This document shows, one piece after another, positions 1 through 8,088 of a stretch of DNA of 27,199 nucleotides. The notes under the pieces are model-generated. The model did no database searches. It was given only the letters and a program-made list of their open reading frames with translations, and was not told the origin of the DNA. The stretch comes from an uncultured Angelakisella sp. (lineage in GTDB: Bacteria > Bacillota > Clostridia > Oscillospirales > Ruminococcaceae), in NCBI GenBank assembly GCA_910585525.1, contig CAJUFR010000028.1, positions 1 to 27,199 on the forward strand, given 5' to 3'. A program made the position numbers and the translations under genes. Position 1 is the first letter of the stretch. Each line of letters begins with the position of its first letter.

Positions 1-45
1 AAAATTTGCCGTCAAGATGCGTGCGGCGGCTATTGGGACAGCTTC

Positions 46-531
46 TTAGCTGTCTGCTTTCTTAACGAGACTGTTTGGGGTCTGACTTCGGCCTGTGACC
101 ACCAGGATATCGCAAGCGGTATCCGAAAAGACCTCCCGGATCATCGCCGATACCTTCCCCCAGGCCAGCCGGTCCAGACCGCACCCGATGCAGGGCATGG
201 CCAGGCCCTCGATCCCCTCCTGGCGGCAGAGCCGCTTCAGCGCCTGTAAAGCGGCCTCCATCGACTGGTAGGTGGGCTTGCCCCAGTACCGTTCCTTGGT
301 CACCAGGTTCATCACCCCGTCCACCGGCAGACAGTCCCCCAGTAGCTTCTCCTCCCGGTACCGGGAAAGATAATCCTTGTACCGCTCCCGCAGCCGGTCC
401 TTGGTCTGGAACCGCCGCTGGAACTCGGCGGCAATCCCCTTGCCCAGGGCGAAGTCCGCGCTGATACAGTGGACCAGGCAGCGTCCGTCGCCGTAGTCGA
501 ACAGGTCCCCTTCCTTTTCGGTATAGGTCAT
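46..531 (-). CDS. TARG1/OARD1-like macrodomain protein (probable ADP-ribosyl hydrolase)
   Basis: A 161-residue single-domain macrodomain protein that should bind ADP-ribose and remove it from modified macromolecules in the cytoplasm. The start at 531 is chosen because AGAGGTG lies about 10 nt upstream; the longer open frame to 645 runs through a terminator hairpin. Seen: the GDLF strand (residues 8-11), the ADP-ribose loop HCISADFALGKGIA (21-34), VTKE with Lys79, KPTY (85-88) and the IGCGLDRL loop with Asp120 (115-122). From memory, human TARG1 has matching segments (HCIS, GAGIA, ITKK, KPTY, GCGLDRL, VSAMI.EVF), and its catalytic Lys84 and Asp125 align with Lys79 and Asp120. This suggests a glutamate/aspartate-linked ADP-ribose hydrolase. 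The DarG antitoxin macrodomain belongs to the same class, but no DarT toxin is in the window; the left edge is only 45 bases away. The gene lies downstream of a terminator, so it may have its own weak promoter or depend on read-through. Confidence 0.85.
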   Translation of the reverse strand: MTYTEKEGDLFDYGDGRCLVHCISADFALGKGIAAEFQRRFQTKDRLRERYKDYLSRYREEKLLGDCLPVDGVMNLVTKERYWGKPTYQSMEAALQALKRLCRQEGIEGLAMPCIGCGLDRLAWGKVSAMIREVFSDTACDILVVTGRSQTPNSLVKKADS

Positions 532-560
532 GGTCTGCTGACACCTCTTTTTCGGATAGA

Positions 561-584
561 AAAAGGGGCCTTGCAGGGCCCCTT
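561..584 (-). terminator. Rho-independent terminator after the recJ-to-zinc-ribbon gene group
   Basis: On the minus strand, an 8-bp perfect stem (AAGGGGCC / GGCCCCTT) with a 6-nt loop is followed directly by further T residues. It sits 65 nt after the stop codon of the zinc-ribbon gene and 30 nt before the macrodomain start. It therefore probably ends the long operon and separates the macrodomain gene from it. Confidence 0.75.
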
Positions 585-648
585 CCCCGGTCCCGTCCAA
601 CATCCAGTGTATGCGGCGGGACCCGTTTTTAAGCTGGCTTGGCAAAGA

Positions 649-1104
649 TCATTCCGCTTCTGTGGGAGCAGGCGCAGTCTCCTCCAGGAGGGCGGGCTCC
701 TCTGTGGGAACAGGCTCCTCCGCCTTGGGGGGCTCCGCCGCCATGGACAGGGGGGCGCCGCACCGGGAGCAGAACACCGACGCCTTGTCATTGGTGGTGC
801 CGCACTGGGGGCAGTATTTCTCCCCTGTCTCCGGGGCGGTCTTGGCGGCTCTCAATTCCTCCAGGCTCTTCTGGATGGCATCGATCTCCCCCACCACCAG
901 GTCCACCAGGGCCTGGTTCTGCGCCCCGGCCTTGATGCCGTCGTAGGTCACCGAGCCCAGCCGCTCATAGGCGTCCTTCAACTCGGAGGACAGCTTCAAT
1001 TCCTGGAGCTTCATCCGGGAATCGTCCACCAGTTCCCCGGTGGCCTTGCCTACGGTATCCGCCAGTTCCTTTGCCTTGTGCATCAGATCGTCCAACGCTG
1101 CCAT
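649..1104 (-). CDS. zinc-ribbon protein with helical N-terminus and acidic Pro/Glu-rich tail
   Basis: A 151-residue soluble protein of unknown function. Start at 1104 follows GAAGGAGG at good spacing; the frame extending to 1218 overlaps hemZ and is not used. Residues 1-88 are predicted helical, with charged heptad-like stretches (MHKAKELADTVGK, QALVDLVVGEIDAIQKSLEEL). A single zinc ribbon follows, CPQC (98-101) and CSRC (112-115), and then a low-complexity Pro/Glu/Ala tail to the end. There is no signal peptide or membrane segment. The layout, helix bundle plus zinc ribbon plus disordered acidic tail, is common among small uncharacterised Clostridia proteins. It is probably the last gene of the recJ-relA-dtd-hemZ operon, 46 nt after hemZ and before a strong terminator. 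No enzyme motif is visible, so I assign no function. Confidence 0.8.
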   Translation of the reverse strand: MAALDDLMHKAKELADTVGKATGELVDDSRMKLQELKLSSELKDAYERLGSVTYDGIKAGAQNQALVDLVVGEIDAIQKSLEELRAAKTAPETGEKYCPQCGTTNDKASVFCSRCGAPLSMAAEPPKAEEPVPTEEPALLEETAPAPTEAE

Positions 1105-1150
1105 AAAAATGACCTCCTTCTCAAAACTCGGCCTTTGCCGCTTTCCGTCA

Positions 1151-2602
1151 CTACAGACCGAACCCCCGTAACGCGTCCTTCCGTTCCAGGATAGTCGGGA
1201 AACGGTCAATGTATTCATAGGGGTATTTATAATTAAACAGCCGTTCGATGCGGTTGCCCGGTAGCACCACCTTGGTGACGCCGCCGCCCCCTACCGAAAG
1301 GATGGTGTGGGTCTCGTCCATGATATAGATGTTGTACAGGCATAGGGTGTCCCCCTTGCAGAACCCCACGTTCTCCAGGCTGTCGATGGTGCTTTTCTGC
1401 CGGTAGAGGTAGTAGGGGCGGTACCCGGCACCGGCCAAGGCCCGCTGGGACCAACTCACCATCTCCCCGGCGGGGGAACTGCCATCCAGCCGGGCGGTCT
1501 TTTCCCCGATCATGTCCGCCGCCCGTTTCATGGTGAGGGCGTGGACGGTGATGTTTTCCGGCTCCAGGGCGATGACCCGGTCCAGTGTGTCCCGGAAGGA
1601 ATCGGGGTCGTCTCCCCCCAGTCCGGCGATCAGGTCCACATTGATGGCTGTAAAGGGGAAAGCCCTTGCATCCTCGTAGGCCCGGAAGAAATCCGCCGCG
1701 GTGTGCTTGCGCCCCACCGCCGCCAGCACCCGGTCGTTGAGGGTCTGGGGGTTGACGCTGATCCGGTCCACCCCGCCCCGGGCCAGGGCCGCCAGCTTTT
1801 CCCGGGTGATGGTGTCCGGCCGCCCCGCCTCCACCGTGAACTCCCGGCACCGGGAGCGGTCGAAGTGGCGGTCCACCGTCTCCAGCAGCCGGTCCAGCTG
1901 CTCCGCCTCCAGCACGGTGGGGGTGCCGCCCCCCATGTAGATGGTCTGGAGGGTGAGACCCAGTTCCCTGGCGATACCGGCGGTGTAGATCAACTCCTCC
2001 TCCAGCTTATCCAGGTAGGCAGGGATGAGTTTCTTTGTCTTTTCGATGGAGTGGGAGACAAAGGAGCAGTAGCTGCACCGGGAGGGACAGAAGGGGATGG
2101 CGATGTAAAGGCTGTAGTCCTTCTCCCCTGCCCTTTCGATGGCCTGGCGCTGGGTCTGGTCGGCTGCGACGCAGAGGGCGGCTTTCTCCGGGGCGGTAAG
2201 GTACCGGCCGGTAAACCGCTCCTGGATCTGCCGGTAGGAAAGACCCTGCTCCCGCAGTTCCCGCACCAGCTTCACCGGGCGGATACCGGTGAGCACCCCC
2301 CATTCGATGCGGCGGCCGGTGGCCCGGGTCAGCAGCCGGAACAGCATCCGGCAGACCGACACCTCCCGGTCCTTGGGGGTCTCCCCAGCTGGAGCGGCCT
2401 CCCTCTCCTCCCCGGCGAAGCCGGGAAGTTCCAGGGCCACCCGATCAGTCCCGTCCCCGGTGCAGATGACAAGGCGCTCCGGGGAGGGCTGGTCCTCCTG
2501 CTGGAGGAACCGGGGGCGGACATCGGGGAGGAACATCCGCAGGATACATTCTACCTCGTAGTGGAGGTCCTTCTGGTCCCGGGCGGAAAGGATGATGTTC
2601 AT
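1151..2602 (-). CDS. hemZ: HemZ-type radical SAM coproporphyrinogen dehydrogenase family protein
   Basis: A 483-residue radical SAM protein of the HemN/HemZ family. Characterised relatives oxidise coproporphyrinogen III to protoporphyrinogen without oxygen, in the cytoplasm. The start at 2602 is chosen because its ATG overlaps the TGA of the upstream MBL gene (ATGA), which implies translational coupling. Seen: the 4Fe-4S/SAM motif C-x3-C-x2-C at Cys172, Cys176 and Cys179 (FCPSRCSYCSF), the SAM-binding GGGTPT segment (about 224-229), and the HemZ-type N-terminal extension of about 150 residues before the radical SAM barrel. Length agrees with HemZ proteins of about 480-500 residues. No other haem-synthesis gene lies nearby, and many gut Clostridia lack the pathway, so the true substrate is uncertain; some HemN-like proteins have other roles. 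Confidence 0.85.
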   Translation of the reverse strand: MNIILSARDQKDLHYEVECILRMFLPDVRPRFLQQEDQPSPERLVICTGDGTDRVALELPGFAGEEREAAPAGETPKDREVSVCRMLFRLLTRATGRRIEWGVLTGIRPVKLVRELREQGLSYRQIQERFTGRYLTAPEKAALCVAADQTQRQAIERAGEKDYSLYIAIPFCPSRCSYCSFVSHSIEKTKKLIPAYLDKLEEELIYTAGIARELGLTLQTIYMGGGTPTVLEAEQLDRLLETVDRHFDRSRCREFTVEAGRPDTITREKLAALARGGVDRISVNPQTLNDRVLAAVGRKHTAADFFRAYEDARAFPFTAINVDLIAGLGGDDPDSFRDTLDRVIALEPENITVHALTMKRAADMIGEKTARLDGSSPAGEMVSWSQRALAGAGYRPYYLYRQKSTIDSLENVGFCKGDTLCLYNIYIMDETHTILSVGGGGVTKVVLPGNRIERLFNYKYPYEYIDRFPTILERKDALRGFGL

Positions 2603-3243
2603 GGGTACTGCTCCAGCAGGGACTGGATCCACCCCCGTTCCTCGTCGATGGAGGACATCTCCTCGTGGCCGGGGCGGACCACATAGTCCCGGGGCAGGTC
2701 CCGCAGCCGCCGCAGGGAATCGCAGATCTCCGGGAAGGAGCCGCCGTACAGGTCGGTGCGGCCGCAGTCGTGGCGGAACAGGGTGTCCCCGGTAAAGACG
2801 GTGTCCCCGCAGAAGATGCAGACCGAGCCACGGGTGTGCCCCGGGGTCTCCATCACCCGGATGGTCAGCTCGTCCAGGGTCAGGTCCTCCCCCTCCCGCA
2901 GCGCCCCGTCGGCGGTAAAGACATAGGGGCTGTTGTCCCGGATAAACCGCCGGGCCAGGGCGCCGGTCTTGTCATCCCCCTCCAGCAGTTCCTGGTCCTT
3001 GGGGGAGATGTAAACCGGCAGGCCGGGCCAGGCGGCCTGTAACTCCTTCACCGCCCCCACATGGTCGAAGTGGCCGTGGGTGAGGAGGATCATCCGGGGG
3101 GTGATCCCGTGCTCCTTCATAAAGCCGATGATGTTCTCCCCCTCCGCCCCGGGGTCCACCACAAAGGCGTTGTTCTTCTCGCTCCGCACCACGTAGCAGT
3201 TGGCGGCGAAGGTGTGCTTGGCGTGTATCTCGGTAATGGTCAT
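2599..3243 (-). CDS. MBL-fold metallo-hydrolase (glyoxalase II-like)
   Basis: A 214-residue cytoplasmic metallo-beta-lactamase-fold hydrolase. Seen metal ligands: THGHFDH at 55-61 (His56, His58, Asp60, His61), His136 in ETPGHTRGS, Asp153 in FTGDTLF and His193 in RPGHEE. This is the full set for a two-metal site as in glyoxalase II-type thioesterases. Length matches the short YcbL/YqgX-type bacterial proteins, which lack the long C-terminal substrate domain of classic glyoxalase II, so hydroxyacylglutathione is probably not the physiological substrate in a clostridial cell. AGGAG lies upstream of the ATG. It sits 10 nt after dtd and overlaps hemZ by 4 nt, in the recJ-relA operon. Its position beside dtd is a common clostridial order. 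Confidence 0.88.
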   Translation of the reverse strand: MTITEIHAKHTFAANCYVVRSEKNNAFVVDPGAEGENIIGFMKEHGITPRMILLTHGHFDHVGAVKELQAAWPGLPVYISPKDQELLEGDDKTGALARRFIRDNSPYVFTADGALREGEDLTLDELTIRVMETPGHTRGSVCIFCGDTVFTGDTLFRHDCGRTDLYGGSFPEICDSLRRLRDLPRDYVVRPGHEEMSSIDEERGWIQSLLEQYP

Positions 3244-3253
3244 TTTTATGCTC

Positions 3254-3715
3254 CTATTGCTTCTTTTTCATCATCTCGGCGGTGTCCATCAGGATGGTCA
3301 CCGGGCCGTCGTTGAGGAGTGACACCTGCATATCCGCCCCGAACCGGCCGGTGCCCACCCGCAGCCCCGCCTGGCGCAGCCGTTCCACGAACTGCTCGTA
3401 CAGGACGATGGCGGTGTCCGGCGGGGCGGCGTCCACAAAGGCGGGCCGCTTGCCCTTGCGGCAATCGCCGTACAGGGTGAACTGGGAGACCACGATGACC
3501 TCCCCGCCTATGTCCGCCACCGAGCGGTTCATCTTGTCCTCGTCGTCCCGGAATATCCGCAGTCCGGCGCACTTGGCGGCCAGGTAGTCCACCTCCGCCT
3601 CCCCGTCCTCGTGGGTCACCCCCAGCAGGATGAGCAGGCCGCTTTTGATGGCGGCAACCTCCTCCCCGGCGATGGTCACCGAGGCGGAGGCCACCCGTTG
3701 GATCACTGCGCGCAT
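3254..3715 (-). CDS. dtd: D-aminoacyl-tRNA deacylase
   Basis: A 153-residue protein of the DTD family, which hydrolyses D-aminoacyl-tRNAs (and Gly-tRNA-Ala) to keep D-residues out of proteins. Seen: the N-terminal MRAVIQRV strand, the SQFTLYGD motif (77-84) that lines the active site, and the NDGPVT motif (135-140) with the cross-subunit Gly-cisPro that rejects L-amino acids. Length is about that of the Bacillus and E. coli enzymes, which act as homodimers. The start follows GGGAGGGAAGG. It lies 22 nt after relA/spoT, as in Bacillus where the gene (yrvI) follows relA, so it is probably transcribed with the stringent-response gene. Confidence 0.95.
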   Translation of the reverse strand: MRAVIQRVASASVTIAGEEVAAIKSGLLILLGVTHEDGEAEVDYLAAKCAGLRIFRDDEDKMNRSVADIGGEVIVVSQFTLYGDCRKGKRPAFVDAAPPDTAIVLYEQFVERLRQAGLRVGTGRFGADMQVSLLNDGPVTILMDTAEMMKKKQ

Positions 3716-3737
3716 GGACCTTCCCTCCCTTCCGGCG

Positions 3738-5918
3738 TCAGGCAGGCTGGTTAGAACGCTGCACTGTGATGACGCCGCCGATCTTCTTTAGGTTGGACAT
3801 GATGCCCCGCAGCTGCTCCAGGTCGCTGATGCCGATGGTGACCTGGATGTGGGAATGGTTGTCCTTGGCCTCCCGGGCCATCAGGGTGTGGATGGGGACG
3901 CGCATGTTGCTGAGGGCGACGCTGACATCGGCCAGCAGGCCCTGGCGGTCGCTGCCGATGATATCGATGGTGGATTTAAAGGTCTCCTTGACGGTGCCGG
4001 CCCACTCGGTGCGGACCCAGCGGTCGTTGGTGGTGTCGGCGTTGACCACGTTGACACAGTCCTTCTTGTGGATGGAGACCCCGAAGCCCCGGGTGATGAA
4101 ACCGATGATATCGTCCCCCGGCACCGGGTTGCAGCACCGGGCGAACTTCACCAGGCACCCGTCCAGCCCCTCCACGATGACCCCGCTGGAGGCCTTGGCC
4201 GGCCTGCGGTTCAGGGGTATCTTGCCCAGCAGGATGGGATCGTTTTGGGTGGGGGTGCGGTACTGGCGCTGAAACTCCTCCCGGATGCGGGGGATCAGCT
4301 TCTGGAGGGAGAGCCCGCCATAGCCGATGGCGGCGTAGAAGTCCTCCACGCTGTTGTACCGCTGCCGGGAGGCGATATCGGCGATAAATGCCTCCTTGTC
4401 ACTGTCGCTGAGGGAGATGAGATTGCGGCGGAACTCCTTGTCCAGGGCGCTTTTCCCCTCCTGGATGTTCTCGTCCCGTTTCTCCTTTTTGAACCAGGAG
4501 CGTATCTTGTTCCGTGCCTCGCTGGTGCGGACGATGCCCAGCCAGTCACGGCTGGGGCCGCTGCCCCGGCCGGAGGCGGTGAGCACCTCCACGATCATCC
4601 CGGTCTTGACCTTAAAGTCCAGGCTCACCATCCGGCCATCCACCTTGGCCCCGATCATCCGGTTGCCCACCGCCGAATGGATGGCGTAGGCGAAGTCGAT
4701 CACGGTGCTGTCCACCGGCAGGGTGATGACGTCCCCCTTGGGGGTAAAGACGAACACCTCCTCCGGGGCGATATCGGTCTTGATGGACTTGACCAGGTCC
4801 TCCACGTCGTCGGATTCCTTCTGGGATTCCAGCAGCTGCCGGACCCAGGAAAGACGCTCCTCCAGGCTGTCCTTCCCCGCCAGCCCCACCTTGTACTTCC
4901 AGTGGGCCGCCACGCCGTATTCGGCGGTGTAGTGCATGTCCCAGGTGCGTATCTGCACCTCGAAGGGGATGCCCTCCTTGTCGATGACGGTGGTGTGCAG
5001 CGACTGGTACATGTTCTGCTTGGGGGTGGAGATGTAGTCCTTGAACCGGTTGGGGATGGGCTGGAGCATGTCGTGGATGACGCCCAGGATGTTGTAGCAC
5101 TCCAGCACCGTGTCCACGATGATCCTGACGGCGTAGACGTCGTATATCTCATCCATGTTCCGGCCCTGCATGTACACCTTGCGGTAGATGCCGTAGATGC
5201 TCTTGACCCGGCCGTCGATCTGGGCGTGGATGTGTTCGTTATCCAGGCGGCGCTGGATGCGGGCGATGATGCGCTGCAAAAAGGCTTCCCGCTCCTCCTT
5301 GCGCATGTCCAGCTGCTTTTCGATATCGGCGTAGGCGATGGGGTCCAGGTACTTGATGGAGATGTCCTCCAGTTCCTCCTTCACCCCCCGGATGCCCAGC
5401 CGGTGGGCCAGGGGGGCGTAGACCTCCATCGTCTCCAGCGCCTTCATCCGGCGCTTTTCGTCGGGGAGGGATCCAAAGGTGCGGGCGTTGTGCAGCCGGT
5501 CGGCCAGCTTGATGATGATGACCCGGACATCCTGGGCCATGGCCAGCAGCATCTTGCGGACGTTCTCCGCCTGCTGCCGCTCCCGGGAGGAAAAGGGGAT
5601 GCGCCCCAGCTTGGTGACCCCGTCCACCAGGAGGGAGACCTCCTGGCCGAACTCCTTTTTGATCTCGTCCAGGGTGACGTCGGTGTCCTCCACCACGTCG
5701 TGGAGGAGGGCGGCAACGATGGAATCGGTGTCCATCCCCAGTTCCACCAGGATGATGGCGGCGCTGACGGGGTGGACGATATAGGGCTCCCCGGAGCGGC
5801 GCAGCGTCCCCTCATGGGCGCGCTTCGCCAGCTGGTAGGCCTTTTCGATCCGCTCCATATCATACTGCTTATTGGTCTGTTCGATCCGTTCCGCCAGCTT
5901 CCCAAAAAGCTCGTCCAT
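3738..5918 (-). CDS. relA: bifunctional (p)ppGpp synthetase/hydrolase, RelA/SpoT (Rel) family
   Basis: A 726-residue long Rel protein that makes and degrades the alarmone (p)ppGpp. Domains in order: HD hydrolase (about 25-180) with YIVHP (46-50) and intact HDVVED (73-78); synthetase (about 235-345) with GRVKSIYGIYRK, RFKD (291-294) and YQSLHT (304-309); TGS (about 386-448); a helical/zinc-finger region with CC near residue 600; and a C-terminal ACT domain (about 650-726). RFKD is the charge pattern of bifunctional Rel enzymes, not of synthetase-only RelA (EFDD), so both activities are expected. The ribosome binding site is weak (GGTGA, short spacing), and the ATG is only 14 nt after the recJ stop, so translation may be coupled to recJ. 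In Bacillus apt lies between recJ and relA; here it is absent. Confidence 0.96.
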   Translation of the reverse strand: MDELFGKLAERIEQTNKQYDMERIEKAYQLAKRAHEGTLRRSGEPYIVHPVSAAIILVELGMDTDSIVAALLHDVVEDTDVTLDEIKKEFGQEVSLLVDGVTKLGRIPFSSRERQQAENVRKMLLAMAQDVRVIIIKLADRLHNARTFGSLPDEKRRMKALETMEVYAPLAHRLGIRGVKEELEDISIKYLDPIAYADIEKQLDMRKEEREAFLQRIIARIQRRLDNEHIHAQIDGRVKSIYGIYRKVYMQGRNMDEIYDVYAVRIIVDTVLECYNILGVIHDMLQPIPNRFKDYISTPKQNMYQSLHTTVIDKEGIPFEVQIRTWDMHYTAEYGVAAHWKYKVGLAGKDSLEERLSWVRQLLESQKESDDVEDLVKSIKTDIAPEEVFVFTPKGDVITLPVDSTVIDFAYAIHSAVGNRMIGAKVDGRMVSLDFKVKTGMIVEVLTASGRGSGPSRDWLGIVRTSEARNKIRSWFKKEKRDENIQEGKSALDKEFRRNLISLSDSDKEAFIADIASRQRYNSVEDFYAAIGYGGLSLQKLIPRIREEFQRQYRTPTQNDPILLGKIPLNRRPAKASSGVIVEGLDGCLVKFARCCNPVPGDDIIGFITRGFGVSIHKKDCVNVVNADTTNDRWVRTEWAGTVKETFKSTIDIIGSDRQGLLADVSVALSNMRVPIHTLMAREAKDNHSHIQVTIGISDLEQLRGIMSNLKKIGGVITVQRSNQPA

Positions 5919-5932
5919 TCGTTCACCAACTT

Positions 5933-7948
5933 TTACTGTAAAATACGGTAGGTAGGGGATGTTTCCAGGTCCGCCTTCCCCTGGGCGGGGAGCAGCTGGA
6001 TCGTTTCGATCCCCCGCTCGGTCCGCCGGGAAATGAGCCCCAGTTCTGACAGGATATCCAAAGCCGCCAGCACCCTGGCGTAATTGGAACTTTTGCCCAG
6101 CCGGTGGGCCAGGGCGTCGGTCCCCTTCTGCCAGGGGGCGTGGGCCCGCAGCCAGCGGAACACCACCGACAGCTCCTCCCTGCCAAAGGCCAGTTCCTCC
6201 CGGGTCCCCTCCGGCGGGGCCTCCCCCCGGCGCAGGGCCTGGTAGGCGGAGCCAAGCCGCAGCTTGCCGGCCATGTCGAAGCCGTGGGGCCGGATGGACA
6301 GGACACGGACCTGGGGCCGCTCTGTTCCGTTATAAGTATTGACCGAAAGGACCACCCCGCAGTCGGCCAGTTCCCCCTGCTCCAGGGGAAACGCCTGGGG
6401 CCCCGCCCCGAACAGCACCGCCGTCAGGGAGGCTCCCCCCTGCTCCAGGGTCAGCCGCAGGTGGTTCCCGTTCCCCATGGGGACGATCTTGGCCACCCGC
6501 GCCCCCACCAGGGCGAACACCGGCTGGGGGTTGCCGCAGCCGAAGGGCTCCAGCTGGTCCAGCAGCCGGATGTTGTCCAGCGTCACCTCGGCGGCCTTGA
6601 GGATGGTATCCACCGCCAGGGTAGGCACCGGCATCACCGGGTGGTGTTCCCGGGCGTAGTTTTCCATTTCCTGGGAAAAGGCGTCCAAATTCCCGGCGTC
6701 AAGGGAGAGCCCCGCCGCCATGGGATGGCCGCCGTGCTTGGTCAGCAGTGACGAGCAGGACCGGATGGCGTCGATGATGGAGAACCCCTCCACGCTCCGG
6801 GCCGAGCCCCGGGCCTCCCCGCCGATCACCGACAGGAGGACGCAGGGCTTGCCGTACCGCTCCACCAGCCGGGCAGCGATGATGCCGATGACCCCCCGGT
6901 TCCAGCCCTCCCCCGACAGCACCAGCACCCGGCGGTCCAAAAGGGAGGGCCGCTCCTCCAGCAGCCGCTGGATATCCCCGATGATCTCCCCCTCCAACTC
7001 CTTGCGGCGGTCGTTGAGGGCGCAGATCTCCTTGGCCAGTTCCCCGGCCCGGTCCTCGTCCTGGCAGAGGAGCAGTTCCACCGCCTGGTCCACCGAGCCG
7101 ATGCGCCCCGCCACGTTGAGCCGGGGGGCCAGGATATAGGCGATGTTCTCGGCGGTGACCGTCTCCAGGTCCACCCCGGCCTTGTCCGCCAGGGCCCGGA
7201 TGCCGGGGTTCTCGCTCTCCCGCAGCAGGGAGAGCCCCGCCTTCACCAGCCCCCGGTTCTCGTCCAGCAGCGGCACCATGTCGGCCACCGTTCCAATGGC
7301 CAGCAGGTCCCCGTAGTGCTCCAGCAGCATCCCTTCGGTGTCACCCTCCAGGGCGCAGATGAGTTTAAAGGCCACCCCCGCCCCGCAGAGTTCCGGGAAG
7401 GGGTATTCGCTGCCTGACCGGTGGGGGTCCACCACCGCCACGGCGGCGGGCAGCGTCTCCCCCGGCTTGTGGTGGTCGGTGACCACCACGTCGATGCCCC
7501 GCTCCGAAGCGTAGGCGATCTCCTCCACAGCGGTGACGCCGTTATCCACCGTAATGATGAGCCGGACCCCGGCCTCCTTCATCCGGTCCACCACCGTTTG
7601 GCTCAGGCCGTAGCCCTCCCCCTCCCGCTCCGGGATGTAGTAGAGGACATCCGCCCCGGCGTTTTCCAGGTAGTCGTAGAGGATGACGGTGGCGGTGACC
7701 CCGTCGCAGTCGTAGTCGCCAAAGATCAGGATCTTCTCCTGCTCCTCCACCGCCCGGCGGACCCGCTCCACCGCCTTGTCCATGTCCGGCAGCAGCATGG
7801 GGTCGTAGGGGACAAAGCCCTCCTCTCCCCCGGCTGCCTCCAGGCCCCGGGCCTTTTGCACCGCCAGAAAAAAGCCGGGCTGCCCCGCCGTGCCGGAGGC
7901 GGCGTCCGGCCGTTTGGGCACCGCGATCCTCCAGGGCTTAAACTCCAC
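5933..7948 (-). CDS. recJ: single-stranded-DNA-specific exonuclease RecJ
   Basis: A 671-residue DHH-family 5'-3' exonuclease acting on single-stranded DNA in recombination and mismatch or base-excision repair. Seen: motif I GDYDCDG (77-83), DNG (135-137), DHH (158-160), VDPH (173-176), and the DHHA1 motif GGHPMAAGLSL near residue 405, followed by the OB-fold region. A further C-terminal segment of about 100 residues looks like a winged-helix extension (DALAHRLGKSSNYARVLAALDILSELGLI), found in several Firmicutes RecJ proteins. The start is GTG at 7948, preceded by AAAGGGGGGTGG. It is the first gene after a good sigma-A-type promoter (7980-8008) and probably leads the recJ-relA-dtd-MBL-hemZ-zinc-ribbon operon. 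Confidence 0.94.
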   Translation of the reverse strand: MEFKPWRIAVPKRPDAASGTAGQPGFFLAVQKARGLEAAGGEEGFVPYDPMLLPDMDKAVERVRRAVEEQEKILIFGDYDCDGVTATVILYDYLENAGADVLYYIPEREGEGYGLSQTVVDRMKEAGVRLIITVDNGVTAVEEIAYASERGIDVVVTDHHKPGETLPAAVAVVDPHRSGSEYPFPELCGAGVAFKLICALEGDTEGMLLEHYGDLLAIGTVADMVPLLDENRGLVKAGLSLLRESENPGIRALADKAGVDLETVTAENIAYILAPRLNVAGRIGSVDQAVELLLCQDEDRAGELAKEICALNDRRKELEGEIIGDIQRLLEERPSLLDRRVLVLSGEGWNRGVIGIIAARLVERYGKPCVLLSVIGGEARGSARSVEGFSIIDAIRSCSSLLTKHGGHPMAAGLSLDAGNLDAFSQEMENYAREHHPVMPVPTLAVDTILKAAEVTLDNIRLLDQLEPFGCGNPQPVFALVGARVAKIVPMGNGNHLRLTLEQGGASLTAVLFGAGPQAFPLEQGELADCGVVLSVNTYNGTERPQVRVLSIRPHGFDMAGKLRLGSAYQALRRGEAPPEGTREELAFGREELSVVFRWLRAHAPWQKGTDALAHRLGKSSNYARVLAALDILSELGLISRRTERGIETIQLLPAQGKADLETSPTYRILQ

Positions 7949-7979
7949 GACACCACCCCCCTTTCAAAATACAACGCCT

Positions 7980-8008
7980 ATTTTACCACGTTTTCACGGG
8001 ATACGCAA
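7980..8008 (-). promoter_or_regulatory. sigma-A-type promoter for the recJ-relA operon
   Basis: On the minus strand TTGCGT (8003-8008) and TAAAAT (7980-7985) are separated by 17 nt. Predicted transcription starts near 7973, about 25 nt before the GTG of recJ. The 140-nt stretch between recJ and the preceding gene otherwise holds only an open-frame remnant (8020-8088). Confidence 0.65.
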
Positions 8009-8088
8009 GAACGCAGCCGTCAGCTTTCCAGCAATTTCGTCAGGTCTCCCGCCGTTACATCCATCCGGGCGGATACCTCCGTCCATTC

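Noticed and set aside
37..54. 7-bp hairpin GACAGCT-TCTT-AGCTGTC at the macrodomain gene stop
   Set aside because: It overlaps the stop codon and no T-run follows on the minus strand, so I do not call it a terminator.
3849..5951. 700-codon open frame on the plus strand
   Set aside because: It is fully antisense to relA/spoT, has no domain-like sequence, and arises because GC-rich codon use leaves the opposite frame free of stops. The same holds for the other long plus-strand frames (8311-10005, 15570-17435, 20744-22720, 24013-26316).
7994..8086. 30-codon frame beginning with ATG after GGAGG
   Set aside because: It overlaps the recJ promoter and has no recognisable features; kept only as a competing reading in the findings.
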